NCBI GenBank assembly: GCA_050184585.1
Contig: JBFXAF010000005.1
Span: forward strand, 124,001-188,000
Reading direction: 5' to 3'
Origin: JBFXAF01 sp050184585
GTDB lineage: Bacteria > Pseudomonadota > Alphaproteobacteria > Rhizobiales > Rhizobiaceae
DNA: 64,000 bases
Part shown: positions 35,142 through 45,445 of the stretch, piece after piece
Position numbering within the stretch: position 1 is the first letter of the stretch
Layout: each line of letters opens with the position of its first letter
Notes under the pieces: model-generated
The model's input: the letters and a program-made list of their open reading frames with translations, nothing else
Databases searched by the model: none
Told to the model about the DNA's origin: nothing
Position numbers and translations under genes: made by a program

Positions 35142-35705
35142 ATGCGCCACATGAAGGTCAGGGATACAGACATATTGATGGTTCCGGGCTACACCAATTC
35201 CGGCCCGGAACACTGGCAGACGCGGTGGCAGCAGCGGCTGTCGACCGCACGACGCGTCGAGCAGGCGGAATGGACGAAGCCGGTGCGCGAGGACTGGACC
35301 TCCACGTTGGCCGACGCGGTCAACTCCGCGGAACGGCCCGTGGTCGCCGTCGCCCACTCGCTTGGCGTCGCGACGTTCATTCAGGCGATCCCCGCATTCA
35401 GACAGCGGGTGATCGGCGCCTTTCTCGTTGCTCCACCCGACGTTGCAAACGCCGCGATCAGGCCAAAGCACCTGATGACCTTCGGCCCCTACCCTCGCGA
35501 CCCGCTTCCGTTCCCCACGGTCACGATCGCCAGCCGCAACGATCCGTTCTGCGACTTCAGCGTGGCCGAGGACCTCGCCGCGGCCTGGGGCTCGCTGTTC
35601 ATTGACGCCGGCCTGGCCGGACACATCAACGCGGATTCGGGCTACGGTCCGTGGCCGGAGGGTTCGATGGCCTTCGCGCAGTTCCTGTCGGGACTGCGGG
35701 CCTGA
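35142..35705 (+). CDS. RBBP9/YdeN-type serine hydrolase
   Basis: A 187-residue alpha/beta hydrolase of the RBBP9/YdeN family. The nucleophile Ser lies in VAHSLGVA, an Asp in ASRNDPFC and the His in GHINADSGYG, all typical of the family. Substrates of these hydrolases are poorly defined. Two in-frame ATG codons (35142 and 35151) are possible starts. It converges on the HpcH/HpaI aldolase gene with a 3-bp gap. Confidence 0.87.
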   Translation: MRHMKVRDTDILMVPGYTNSGPEHWQTRWQQRLSTARRVEQAEWTKPVREDWTSTLADAVNSAERPVVAVAHSLGVATFIQAIPAFRQRVIGAFLVAPPDVANAAIRPKHLMTFGPYPRDPLPFPTVTIASRNDPFCDFSVAEDLAAAWGSLFIDAGLAGHINADSGYGPWPEGSMAFAQFLSGLRA

Positions 35706-35708
35706 GGC

Positions 35709-36482
35709 CTACTTCCCGGCCAGCGAATTCCTCGCGGCCTTGAGGATCGCATCGGCGCCGTGCGCAATGAGTTGGCCTTCCGAGCCGGCGGCGAAGAGCC
35801 TGTAACCCAATGCGGCGAGCCGCTTGGCGTTGGCGGGGTCCACGAGGTAGATCGCGCATGCCTTGCCGGCCGCCCTCGCCCGCTTGGCGATGTCGCCGAC
35901 CGCCGCCATCATGTCCTCGAGCATGGGGTCGAGCCTCGCGCCGTTCGACCAGGCAATGGAGAAATCCGACGGTCCCACGAAGATGCCGTCTATGCCAGGC
36001 GTCTCGAGTATCGCGTCCAGGGCATCGACCGCCGCGCGGGTTTCCACCATGGCGAAGGCCATCGTCTTCCGGTTCGAATCCCTCAGCCATTCTCCGGTTG
36101 TGCCGCCCTTGCGCGGCAGGCCGAAGGTCGGCCCCCAGGAACGCTCGCCGAGCGGCGGATACTTCATCGCCGCCGCGAAGCGCCGCGCGTCCTCCCCCGA
36201 GTTCACCATGGGGGCGATGACCGCTTCGGCGCCGAAGTCGAGGGCCCGACTCGCCATGTCGAAGCGCCCGACGGGAATCCGCACCATCACATGCTTGCGG
36301 GCCGCGAGGACGGGCTGGATGCAGCGTACGACGCTTTCCTCGTGGTGGGCGCCATGCTGCATGTCGAGCGTGACGGCGTCGAAGCCTTGCGCGGACAGCA
36401 GTTCGATCGTCAGCGTGTCCGGTACGCCCGACCAGGCCGTGTAGAGGATTTCGTCGGCGGCGAGGCGTTCGAAGAGCAGCAT
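35709..36482 (-). CDS. HpcH/HpaI-family aldolase
   Basis: A 257-residue class II (metal-dependent) pyruvate aldolase of the HpcH/HpaI family, cleaving or forming 2-keto-4-hydroxy acids. Features are LDMQHGAHH with the catalytic-base His, the metal-binding MVETRAAVDAL and DGIFVGPSDFSIAWS. Substrate cannot be fixed from sequence; 2-keto-3-deoxy-rhamnonate or 4-hydroxy-2-oxoheptanedioate types are both possible. It stands alone on the minus strand. Confidence 0.87.
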   Translation of the reverse strand: MLLFERLAADEILYTAWSGVPDTLTIELLSAQGFDAVTLDMQHGAHHEESVVRCIQPVLAARKHVMVRIPVGRFDMASRALDFGAEAVIAPMVNSGEDARRFAAAMKYPPLGERSWGPTFGLPRKGGTTGEWLRDSNRKTMAFAMVETRAAVDALDAILETPGIDGIFVGPSDFSIAWSNGARLDPMLEDMMAAVGDIAKRARAAGKACAIYLVDPANAKRLAALGYRLFAAGSEGQLIAHGADAILKAARNSLAGK

Positions 36483-36535
36483 GGCGGACCTTCCCGGAGT
36501 GAACTCATTGAACGCAATCGCCCTGCCGAGGCAAC

Positions 36536-36561
36536 AAAAAACCGCCCGGAGGACCGGGCGG
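36536..36561 (-). terminator. Terminator after the ATPase zeta subunit gene
   Basis: An 8-bp perfect stem, CCGCCCGG/CCGGGCGG, with a 4-base loop, followed on the minus strand by six T residues. It lies 22 bp after the stop of the DUF1476 gene. Confidence 0.85.
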
Positions 36562-36582
36562 TCGGAACCGGATGGCGGGACA

Positions 36583-36903
36583 TCAGCCGTTCTTGATCTG
36601 ATCGATCGCCGTCGCCATCAGTTCTTCCATCGTCCGCCTGATCTGGTGGTCGGAGACGGTTACGCCGGCGCCTGCCAGGTCGCCGTGGACCTTGCGGAAG
36701 ACATCCTCGTCCCCGGCTTCCTCGAAATCGGACTTGACGACTTCCTTGGCGTAGGAATCGGCGGCCTCGCCGCTCTTGCCGAGCTTCTCCGCCGCCCACA
36801 GGCCGAGCAGCTTGTTGCGCCGCGCCGTCGCCTTGAATTTCAGTTCTTCGTCGATGGCGAACTTCTTCTCGAAGCCGTCCTGACGGTCCTTCATGCTCGA
36901 CAT
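36583..36903 (-). CDS. DUF1476, F1-ATPase inhibitor zeta-type subunit
   Basis: A 106-residue protein of the DUF1476 family. It includes the alphaproteobacterial zeta subunit that inhibits ATP hydrolysis by the F1Fo-ATP synthase. The N-terminus (MSSMKDRQDGFEKKFAID) is the region known to act as the inhibitory helix, and helical repeats follow. The start at 36903 matches the family; an upstream extension of 14 residues does not. It is divergent from purC, an arrangement common in rhizobia. Confidence 0.87.
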   Translation of the reverse strand: MSSMKDRQDGFEKKFAIDEELKFKATARRNKLLGLWAAEKLGKSGEAADSYAKEVVKSDFEEAGDEDVFRKVHGDLAGAGVTVSDHQIRRTMEELMATAIDQIKNG

Positions 36904-37169
36904 CGGCTTTCCTCCGTGTTCGACGGGCGAGTCATCGACCGCCAATATGGGTGTTGCAGGCAGAAACCAAAAGGCGCGCGCCCGGTCAATACAGCCTGCG
37001 GTCGCGGCGCCCGCATGGGGCGAAACCGGTTGACGGCGGGAATTGCGGATTGAGCGCTCCTGCCGATTGCGCTAGACACCGGCTGACGCCATATGCGCTG
37101 CACAATTGTGGTGCTCCCACGGGGAATCGGTCGATTGCCGCTTGCCCAGCAACCCAGAGAACCCGCCAG

Positions 37170-37964
37170 ATGAACCGACGCCGCCGCATATACGAAGGCA
37201 AGGCAAAGATTCTGTACGAGGGTCCCGAGCCAGGTACGCTTATCCAGTTCTTCAAGGACGATGCGACCGCCTTCAACAAGAAGAAGCACGAGGTCGTGGA
37301 CGGCAAGGGCGTGCTCAACAACCGCATCTCCGAGCACATATTCAACCATCTGAACCGGATGGGCATCCCCACCCACTTCATCCGCCGGCTCAACATGCGC
37401 GAGCAGTTGATCAAGGAGGTGGAGATCATCCCTCTCGAAGTGGTGGTCCGCAACGTCGCTGCCGGCTCGCTGGCCAAGCGCCTCGGCATCGAGGAAGGCA
37501 CTGTGCTGCCGCGCTCGATCATAGAATTCTACTACAAGGCGGACGCGCTGGACGATCCGCTGGTGTCCGAGGAGCACATCACGGCGTTCGGCTGGGCCTC
37601 GCCGCAGGAGATCGACGACGTGATGGCGCTGGCCATCCGCGTCAACGACTTCCTGTCGGGCCTCTTCCTCGGCGTCGGTATCCAACTGGTTGACTTCAAG
37701 ATCGAGTGCGGCCGGCTGTTTGAGGGCGACATGATGCGTATCGTGGTCGCCGACGAGATCTCGCCCGATTCCTGCCGCCTGTGGGACGTGCAGACGCAGG
37801 ACAAGCTCGACAAGGACCGCTTCCGCCGCGACATGGGCGGGCTGGTTGAGGCCTACCAGGAAGTGGCTCGGCGGCTCGGCATCATGAACGAGAACGAGCC
37901 GCCGAAGCCTTCCGGCCCGGTGCTGGTCGCATCGTCCGACGGCCCGAAGGGCAAGCCGCACTGA
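37170..37964 (+). CDS. purC: SAICAR synthase
   Basis: A 264-residue phosphoribosylaminoimidazole-succinocarboxamide synthase. It condenses CAIR with aspartate using ATP in the purine pathway. Motifs include YEGKAKILYEG (nucleotide-binding start), EVVVRNVAAGSLAKRLG, LVDFKIECGR and DEISPDSCRLWD. The ATG at 37170 gives the conserved N-terminus. It begins the purC-purS-purQ-purL cluster; the 266-bp gap upstream should hold the promoter. I see no purine riboswitch or clear operator there. Confidence 0.95.
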   Translation: MNRRRRIYEGKAKILYEGPEPGTLIQFFKDDATAFNKKKHEVVDGKGVLNNRISEHIFNHLNRMGIPTHFIRRLNMREQLIKEVEIIPLEVVVRNVAAGSLAKRLGIEEGTVLPRSIIEFYYKADALDDPLVSEEHITAFGWASPQEIDDVMALAIRVNDFLSGLFLGVGIQLVDFKIECGRLFEGDMMRIVVADEISPDSCRLWDVQTQDKLDKDRFRRDMGGLVEAYQEVARRLGIMNENEPPKPSGPVLVASSDGPKGKPH

Positions 37965-37983
37965 ACCAGGAGAGATCGTCGCC

Positions 37984-38226
37984 GTGTTGAAGGCCCGAGT
38001 CACCGTCACGCTGAAGAACGGCGTTCTCGACCCCCAAGGCAAGGCGATCGAAGGCGCGTTGTCGACCCTGGGTTTTGCCGGGGTCGGTTCGGTGCGCCAG
38101 GGCAAGGTCTTCGACATCCAGCTTGCGAACGCCGACACGGCGAAGGCAGAGGCGGAATTGAAGGCGATGTGCGAGAAGCTGCTCGCGAACACGGTGATCG
38201 AGAACTACAGCGTGAGCATCGGCTGA
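37984..38226 (+). CDS. purS: FGAM synthase subunit PurS
   Basis: An 80-residue subunit of the three-part phosphoribosylformylglycinamidine synthase PurSQL, bridging PurL and PurQ for ammonia transfer. The full family pattern is visible (VTVTLKNGVLDPQGKAIEGAL, VRQGKVFDI, NTVIENYSV). The start is GTG 19 bp after purC. The purQ ATG follows the stop by 2 bp. Confidence 0.95.
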   Translation: MLKARVTVTLKNGVLDPQGKAIEGALSTLGFAGVGSVRQGKVFDIQLANADTAKAEAELKAMCEKLLANTVIENYSVSIG

Positions 38227-38228
38227 CG

Positions 38229-38897
38229 ATGAAATCCGCCGTCGTCCAGCTTCCCGGCCTCAACCGCGACCGCGACATGATCGCGGCGCTGACCCGGATA
38301 TCCGGCCGCGCGCCCTCGCTTGCGTGGCAGACCGACACCGCGCTTCCCGACGTCGACCTGATCGTCATCCCCGGCGGTTTTTCCTATGGGGACTACCTGC
38401 GCTGCGGGGCCATCGCCGCGCGCATGCCCGTGATGCGCGCCGTGGCCGAAAAGGCAGTGAAGGGCGTGCTGGTGATCGGCGTCTGCAACGGCTTCCAGAT
38501 CCTGCTCGAAGCAGGCCTGCTTCCGGGCGCGCTGATGCGCAACGCCTCGCTCAAGTTCGTCTGTCGCGAGGTGAAGCTCTCGATCGCCAACGGCGACACC
38601 GCCTTCACGCGCCGCTATCGGCGGGGCCAGATCATCCGCTGTCCTGTCGCTCACCACGACGGCAACTTCTTCGCCGACGCCGATACGCTGTCCCGCATCG
38701 AGGGCGAGGGCCAGGTTGTCTTCCGCTATGCGGAAGGCACCAACCCGAACGGCTCGATCAACGACATTGCCGGCATCGTTTCGGCAGGCGGCAACGTGCT
38801 CGGCCTGATGCCGCATCCGGAGAACCTGATCGAAGCCGCGCATGGCGGCGACGACGGGCGTGCGCTGTTCGAGAGCGCGCTAGGCATGGCCGCTTGA
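38229..38897 (+). CDS. purQ: FGAM synthase glutaminase subunit PurQ
   Basis: A 222-residue class I glutamine amidotransferase that feeds ammonia to PurL. The catalytic Cys is in GVCNGFQILLEAG, and the His and Glu are in MPHPENLIEAA. The start codon is 2 bp after purS. The next gene overlaps its stop codon by 4 bases. Confidence 0.95.
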   Translation: MKSAVVQLPGLNRDRDMIAALTRISGRAPSLAWQTDTALPDVDLIVIPGGFSYGDYLRCGAIAARMPVMRAVAEKAVKGVLVIGVCNGFQILLEAGLLPGALMRNASLKFVCREVKLSIANGDTAFTRRYRRGQIIRCPVAHHDGNFFADADTLSRIEGEGQVVFRYAEGTNPNGSINDIAGIVSAGGNVLGLMPHPENLIEAAHGGDDGRALFESALGMAA

Positions 38898-39301
38898 GAC
38901 GTGCGCTCAGCATCGCGTCGGTCGTCGCAGCCGGCATCATCGGCGGTTGCCAATCCGGGGCGTCGCTCCCGTCGACCGGGGCTGGCGGGAAGAGCGCCTC
39001 GCTGCGCGTCATGGAGCAGGTGGCGATCGCCGCGCACAAGTGCTGGTTCGCGAGCAAGGACGAGGCGTTCCGGCCGTATCGTTTCGCCAACGAACTCGAT
39101 TCCCACAGCGGCAACCCGCGCTTCCTCCTGGTGCCGGCGAAGAACTATGGCGGCCTGCCTCTCCTCGTGGTGCAGGCGCGCGGCGGGTCGAGCCAGGTCG
39201 AGGCGTTCGGCCCGCTGATGCAGCGACCGCTTGGGGCCCGGATTTCCGCCGACGTGTCGCGCTGGGCGTCGGGGAATCCATCCTGCGGTACCGCGGCCTG
39301 A
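38894..39301 (+). CDS. Putative lipoprotein inserted between purQ and purL
   Basis: A 135-residue protein with an N-terminal signal and lipobox (AGIIGGCQSG), so probably a lipoprotein. The mature part has two more cysteines (HKCWFASKD, NPSCGTAA) and a patterned central domain (NPRFLLVPAKNYGGLPLLVVQ). The only good start is a TTG overlapping the purQ stop, which implies coupling to purine genes. I do not recognise a function. It precedes a membrane protein gene by 4 bp. Confidence 0.68.
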   Translation: MRRALSIASVVAAGIIGGCQSGASLPSTGAGGKSASLRVMEQVAIAAHKCWFASKDEAFRPYRFANELDSHSGNPRFLLVPAKNYGGLPLLVVQARGGSSQVEAFGPLMQRPLGARISADVSRWASGNPSCGTAA

Positions 39302-39305
39302 CGCG

Positions 39306-39926
39306 ATGGGCCGGATGTTGCAAATCGTCGGCCTCGCATTGGGAATCGCGGCCCTGCTTCTCCAGTTCGCGATCACGGTGCCGTCGGCGATGGAGGCCGG
39401 TCGCAGCCTACCGGGCGCGATCGTGTTCTATTTCAGCTTCTTCACCATCCTGACCAACCTCGCCGCCGTCGTCGTTCATGCCGCGGGAGTGTTCGACGCG
39501 TCCCTGTCCGTGTTTGCGCGGCCGCGCATCCGTGCTGGCGTCGTGGTGTCGATGGTCGTCGTGTTCATGGTTTACGCGACGGTTCTGGCGCGCCTGTGGC
39601 AGCCGGAGGGATTGTTCCTCGTCTGCGATATCCTCCTGCACTACGTCACCCCCGCGATCATGCTTCTCTGGTGGCTGGTGGCCGGCCGCGACGGCACGAC
39701 GCGATTTGCCGACATCCCCTCCTGGCTGGCCTACCCGATCCTCTATGCGGCTTACGTGTTCGCGCGCGCGCCGATCGCCGGCGAAGTGCCCTACCCCTTC
39801 CTGAACCTGGCAACGAACGGCATCGGCGGCGTCGCCTTGTCGGTCCTGTTGATGACGGGACTGTTCGCGGTCGTTTCTGCAACGGTGGTCTTGGCGGACC
39901 GGCTGCTTTCGGCCAAGAGGGCATGA
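39306..39926 (+). CDS. Pr6Pr-like integral membrane protein
   Basis: A 206-residue membrane protein with about six hydrophobic segments and the sequence FYFSFFTILTNLAA, typical of Pr6Pr/FAR-17a-like families. Later segments include LLHYVTPAIMLLWWL and YPFLNLATNG. The start is an ATG at 39306, 4 bp after the lipoprotein stop. Function is unknown. It separates purQ from purL, and its stop overlaps an alternative purL start at 39923. Confidence 0.75.
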   Translation: MGRMLQIVGLALGIAALLLQFAITVPSAMEAGRSLPGAIVFYFSFFTILTNLAAVVVHAAGVFDASLSVFARPRIRAGVVVSMVVVFMVYATVLARLWQPEGLFLVCDILLHYVTPAIMLLWWLVAGRDGTTRFADIPSWLAYPILYAAYVFARAPIAGEVPYPFLNLATNGIGGVALSVLLMTGLFAVVSATVVLADRLLSAKRA

Positions 39927-39952
39927 CCGACAGGTTCGGGAGCAGCCCGCCG

Positions 39953-42175
<2,223 letters not shown>

Positions 42176-42189
42176 CGAGGTCCCTGGAC

Positions 42190-42423
42190 ATGCCTATGGA
42201 CGCCTACGACATCGAGAGGCTGATCAGGGAATCCATTCCCGACGCGAAGGTCACGATCCGTGATCTCGCCGGTGACGGAGACCATTACGCCGCCGAAGTG
42301 GTGGCCGAGAGCTTTCGCGGCAAGACCCGCGTCCAGCAGCATCAGATGGTCTACGAGGCGCTGAAGGGCAACATGGGCGGCGCTCTTCATGCCCTGGCGC
42401 TACAGACAAGCGCGCCGGAGTGA
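42190..42423 (+). CDS. BolA/IbaG family protein
   Basis: A 77-residue BolA-superfamily protein, small and IbaG-like. Visible features are DIERLIRESIPDAKV, HYAAEVVAESFRGKTRVQQHQMVYEAL and the class-defining His. These proteins pair with CGFS monothiol glutaredoxins through a bridging 2Fe-2S cluster. The partner gene grxD lies 390 bp downstream. It starts 14 bp after purL, so it is probably part of the same transcript. A second ATG at 42196 is possible. Confidence 0.9.
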   Translation: MPMDAYDIERLIRESIPDAKVTIRDLAGDGDHYAAEVVAESFRGKTRVQQHQMVYEALKGNMGGALHALALQTSAPE

Positions 42424-42426
42424 GCA

Positions 42427-42720
42427 ATGTCCGTCATGAATGACATCGTGGGCCAGATCGTCGATGAGGTTCTGAAGGGGATTCTTCGCAAGGCGACCCC
42501 GACGCGTCGCCGCTCCACGCGTCGCAAGCGGAGGACAAAGACCGCCGCGGAGCGCCTTTCGGCGATCGAGAAGCTGCTGAGACCCGCGCGTCGTCAGACG
42601 AGCCGCAAGAAGACGCCGCGCGCGCGATCCACGACCCAGAAACGCCGCGTTCGAAGCAAGTCGCAGGCCCACCGCAGGACGCTTCGTGGCTACGCCGCAG
42701 CGCGTCGACGCGCGCGCTAG
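42427..42720 (+). CDS. Arg/Lys-rich small protein between bolA and grxD
   Basis: A 97-residue protein that begins with a short amphipathic segment (VMNDIVGQIVDEVLKGILR) and is otherwise extremely basic, with Arg/Lys-rich tracts (RRRSTRRKRRTKT, RRQTSRKKTPR). It lies 3 bp after the bolA stop and 92 bp before grxD on the same strand. The basic tail suggests binding to nucleic acid or another polyanion, but I recognise no family. Gene status rests on position and an intact frame with a good start; it could be overcalled. Confidence 0.5.
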   Translation: MSVMNDIVGQIVDEVLKGILRKATPTRRRSTRRKRRTKTAAERLSAIEKLLRPARRQTSRKKTPRARSTTQKRRVRSKSQAHRRTLRGYAAARRRAR

Positions 42721-42812
42721 CAACCCTCCAACCACTTGTAACGACTCTTGGCAGGGTCTAGTTGATAGCCATGCGGTCGGACTCTCCCCTCCGGCAACAA
42801 AGGAATCGTGCC

Positions 42813-43145
42813 ATGAGCGGCATCAACGACTACATCGATCAGGAAGTGAAGGGTAACGACGTCGTGCTCTTCATGAAGGGCACTCCCGGCTTTCCACAGT
42901 GCGGATTTTCCGGACAGGTCGTGCAGATCCTCGACTATGTCGGCGTCGACTACAAGGGCGTGAACGTGCTCACGTCGAACGAGTTGCGCCAGGGGATCAA
43001 GGAGTATTCGAGCTGGCCGACCATCCCGCAGCTCTACGTCAAGGGCGAGTTCGTGGGCGGGTGCGACATCATCCGCGAGATGTTCCAGGCCGGCGAGTTG
43101 CAGACCTTCTTCGCAGACAAGGGTGTTGCCGCACGGGCGGCCTAG
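42813..43145 (+). CDS. grxD: Monothiol glutaredoxin (CGFS type)
   Basis: A 110-residue Grx4-type monothiol glutaredoxin involved in Fe-S cluster carriage. The active site is C30-G-F-S in GFPQCGFSG, with the glutathione-binding WPTIPQLYVKGEFVGGCDI downstream. The start at 42813 gives the standard N-terminus. It follows the IbaG/BolA gene and the basic 97-residue gene, and tandem terminators follow it. Confidence 0.95.
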   Translation: MSGINDYIDQEVKGNDVVLFMKGTPGFPQCGFSGQVVQILDYVGVDYKGVNVLTSNELRQGIKEYSSWPTIPQLYVKGEFVGGCDIIREMFQAGELQTFFADKGVAARAA

Positions 43146-43163
43146 ACCCAGCTCCGCAAAGCT

Positions 43164-43188
43164 CCCGGCGGCGACCGCCGGGTTAAGT
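43164..43188 (+). terminator. First hairpin after grxD
   Basis: CCCGGCGG-CGA-CCGCCGGG is a perfect 8-bp stem with a 3-base loop. It is followed by TTAAGT and only a weak T run, so termination here may be partial. It lies 18 bp after the grxD stop. Confidence 0.6.
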
Positions 43189-43197
43189 CTTTGAACG

Positions 43198-43225
43198 ATG
43201 CGCCGGACAGCCGGCGCATTTTCGT
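43198..43225 (+). terminator. Second, stronger terminator after grxD
   Basis: ATGCGCCGG-ACAG-CCGGCGCAT is a perfect 9-bp stem followed by TTTCGTTTCTC. It lies 53 bp after grxD and 26 bp before the MFS start, ending the purC-to-grxD unit. Confidence 0.75.
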
Positions 43226-43250
43226 TTCTCGTGTCGTTCAGGGAAAGCTC

Positions 43251-44498
43251 ATGGACCAGGTGACCAACCCGCCGATACGGGCCGCTTCGATCGCGCGTTG
43301 GGAGTTCATCGCACTGGCCGCCGCCCTAATGGCGCTCAACGCGCTGGCGATCGACATCATGCTTCCAGGTCTCCAGCAGATCGGCGAGAGTCTCGGCGTC
43401 GAGAACGAAAACCATCGGCAATACGTCATCTCCGCCTATTTCGCCGGCATGGCGCTGGCGCTCCTGCCCTTTGGCCCAGCCTCCGACCGCTTCGGCAGGC
43501 GCGGGCCGATCCTGTTCGGCCTCACCATCTATGTGGTCGCCGCATTCGCCGCGGCGTTCGCGCCGAACTTCGAGACGCTGCTGGCGCTGCGCTTCATCCA
43601 GGGCGTGGGCGCCGCATCGACCCGTGTGATCGCCGTCTCGATGGTGCGCGACCGCTTCGGCGGGCGGCAGATGGCCGAGATCATGTCGCTGATCTTCATG
43701 GTGTTCATGGTGGTCCCCGTGATCGCGCCGTCGATCGGCCAGGTGATGATCCTGCTCGGCAACTGGCACCTCATCTTCATCTCGATGGGGCTGATGGCGA
43801 GCGCCATCACGTTCTGGGCGTGGCTGCGCATGCCGGAAACCCAGCATCCCGAGGACCGGCGGCCGTTCACCTTCGGCGCGATCGGTCAGGCCTTCGGCTA
43901 TGTCGTCACCAACCGCATGTCGCTGTTCTACACGCTGGCCTCGACCTTCGTCTTCGCGGCGCTGTTCGGCTTCATCAATTCGGCCCAGCAGATCTATGTC
44001 GGCATCTACGATCTCGGATACTGGTTCCCGGTCCTGTTCGCCGGTATCGCGGGCATGATGGCCGTGTCGTCGTTCCTGAACTCGCGCCTGGTGATCCGGT
44101 TCGGCATGCGTCGCCTGTCGCACGGGGCGCTCACCGGATTCATGCTGGTCTCGGGCGTGTGGTTCTTCTGGTCGCTGGCTGGCGAACTTCCGCTTCCGGC
44201 CTTCATCCTCCTTTTCGCGGCCGCCATGTTCCAGTTCGGCTGGATCGGCGCCAATTTCAACGCCATCGCCATGGAGCCCCTCGGCCATGTCGCCGGCTCG
44301 GCCTCGTCGGTGCAGGGCTTCGTGCAGACGCTGGGCGGCGGCGTCATCGGAGCCGGGCTCGGCCAGGCTTTCGACGGCACCACGACGCCGTTGGCGGCCG
44401 GTTTCTTCGGCGTGGCGCTCGTCGCGCTGGTGCTGGTTGCGATCGCCGAACGCGGCCGGCTCTACCGCACGACGCCGCAGTCGGTCAGGCCCGATTAG
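43251..44498 (+). CDS. Bcr/CflA-type MFS exporter
   Basis: A 415-residue major-facilitator exporter with 12 predicted membrane helices. Family features are the N-terminal LNALAIDIMLPGLQQIG, the loop 2-3 motif GPASDRFGRRGPILFG and the helix 5 region PVIAPSIGQ. It belongs to the Bcr/CflA drug-efflux branch by these motifs. Substrate unknown. Its stop overlaps that of convergent ttcA in the sequence TTAG. Confidence 0.87.
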   Translation: MDQVTNPPIRAASIARWEFIALAAALMALNALAIDIMLPGLQQIGESLGVENENHRQYVISAYFAGMALALLPFGPASDRFGRRGPILFGLTIYVVAAFAAAFAPNFETLLALRFIQGVGAASTRVIAVSMVRDRFGGRQMAEIMSLIFMVFMVVPVIAPSIGQVMILLGNWHLIFISMGLMASAITFWAWLRMPETQHPEDRRPFTFGAIGQAFGYVVTNRMSLFYTLASTFVFAALFGFINSAQQIYVGIYDLGYWFPVLFAGIAGMMAVSSFLNSRLVIRFGMRRLSHGALTGFMLVSGVWFFWSLAGELPLPAFILLFAAAMFQFGWIGANFNAIAMEPLGHVAGSASSVQGFVQTLGGGVIGAGLGQAFDGTTTPLAAGFFGVALVALVLVAIAERGRLYRTTPQSVRPD

Positions 44499-45352
44499 AC
44501 GCCGGGCGCAAGCCCGGCGAAATCGAACAGCTTTCTGTCGAGCAGGTGTGACGGGCGCACATTGGTCAGCGCCCGGATCATCGTATCCTTGCGGCCCGGC
44601 ATCCTCTTCTCGATGTCGTCGAGCATCGCCTTCATCGCGTTGCGCTGGAGGCCCTCCTGGCTGCCGCAGAGGTCACATGGTATGATCGGAAACGCCATCG
44701 CCGCAGCGAATTTCGCCAGGTCCGCCTCGTCGCAATAGGCGAGCGGCCTGAGCACCGTCACGTCGCCCTCGTCGTTGAGGAGCTTCGGCGGCATCGCCGC
44801 CAGTCGCCCCCCGTGGAAGAGGTTCAGGAAGAAAGTTTCGAGGATGTCGTCGCGGTGGTGGCCGAGCACAAGCGCCGCGCATCCCTCCTCCCGTGCGATC
44901 CTGTAGAGATGGCCGCGACGCAGCCGCGAGCAGAGCGAACAGTAGGTGTTGCCCTCGGGGATCTTGTCGGTAACCACCGAATAGGTGTCCCGGTACTCGA
45001 TGCGGTGCGCGAAGCCGTGCCTGTTCAGGAAGTCGGGAAGGACGTGTTTCGGAAAGCCCGGCTGGCCCTGATCGAGGTTGCAGGCGATCAGTTCGACCGG
45101 CAGCAGGCCGCGCCATTTGAGATCGGCCAGCACCGCGAGCAGTCCGTAGGAATCCTTGCCGCCCGAGAGCGCGACCAGCCACCGCTCGCCGGCCCTCGCC
45201 ATCGAAAAGTCCTCGATCGCCTGGCGGGTCAGACGCACCAGCCGCTTGCGCAGCTTGTTGAACTCGACGGACGTGGGAGCGTCGGCGAAGAGCGGGTGCG
45301 CGCCGGACGGATCATCGGGAAGGTCTGCGGCCGGGCTCTGGTGGACGGTCAT
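44495..45352 (-). CDS. ttcA: tRNA 2-thiocytidine biosynthesis protein TtcA
   Basis: A 285-residue PP-loop ATPase that thiolates cytidine 32 in tRNA using a 4Fe-4S cluster. The PP-loop SGGKDS, two cysteine pairs (CSLC and CDLC) and GHHRDDILETFFLNLF are all visible. The start at 45352 (MTVHQSP) is chosen over an upstream frame extension lacking homology. It shares the stop region with the MFS gene. Confidence 0.93.
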   Translation of the reverse strand: MTVHQSPAADLPDDPSGAHPLFADAPTSVEFNKLRKRLVRLTRQAIEDFSMARAGERWLVALSGGKDSYGLLAVLADLKWRGLLPVELIACNLDQGQPGFPKHVLPDFLNRHGFAHRIEYRDTYSVVTDKIPEGNTYCSLCSRLRRGHLYRIAREEGCAALVLGHHRDDILETFFLNLFHGGRLAAMPPKLLNDEGDVTVLRPLAYCDEADLAKFAAAMAFPIIPCDLCGSQEGLQRNAMKAMLDDIEKRMPGRKDTMIRALTNVRPSHLLDRKLFDFAGLAPGV

Positions 45353-45392
45353 GGTCGTCTCCGCGAAGCCGACCAATAGCCGGCGTCCGCGC

Positions 45393-45424
45393 AAAGAAAA
45401 AGGCCGCGCTGCTGCGCGGCCTTT
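45393..45424 (-). terminator. Terminator after rpsD
   Basis: A strong 11-bp stem, AAAGGCCGCGC/GCGCGGCCTTT, with a 4-base loop, read on the minus strand and followed by TTCTTT. It lies 22 bp after the rpsD stop and before ttcA. Confidence 0.85.
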
Positions 45425-45445
45425 GGATGGCTCCGAGCAGACCGG

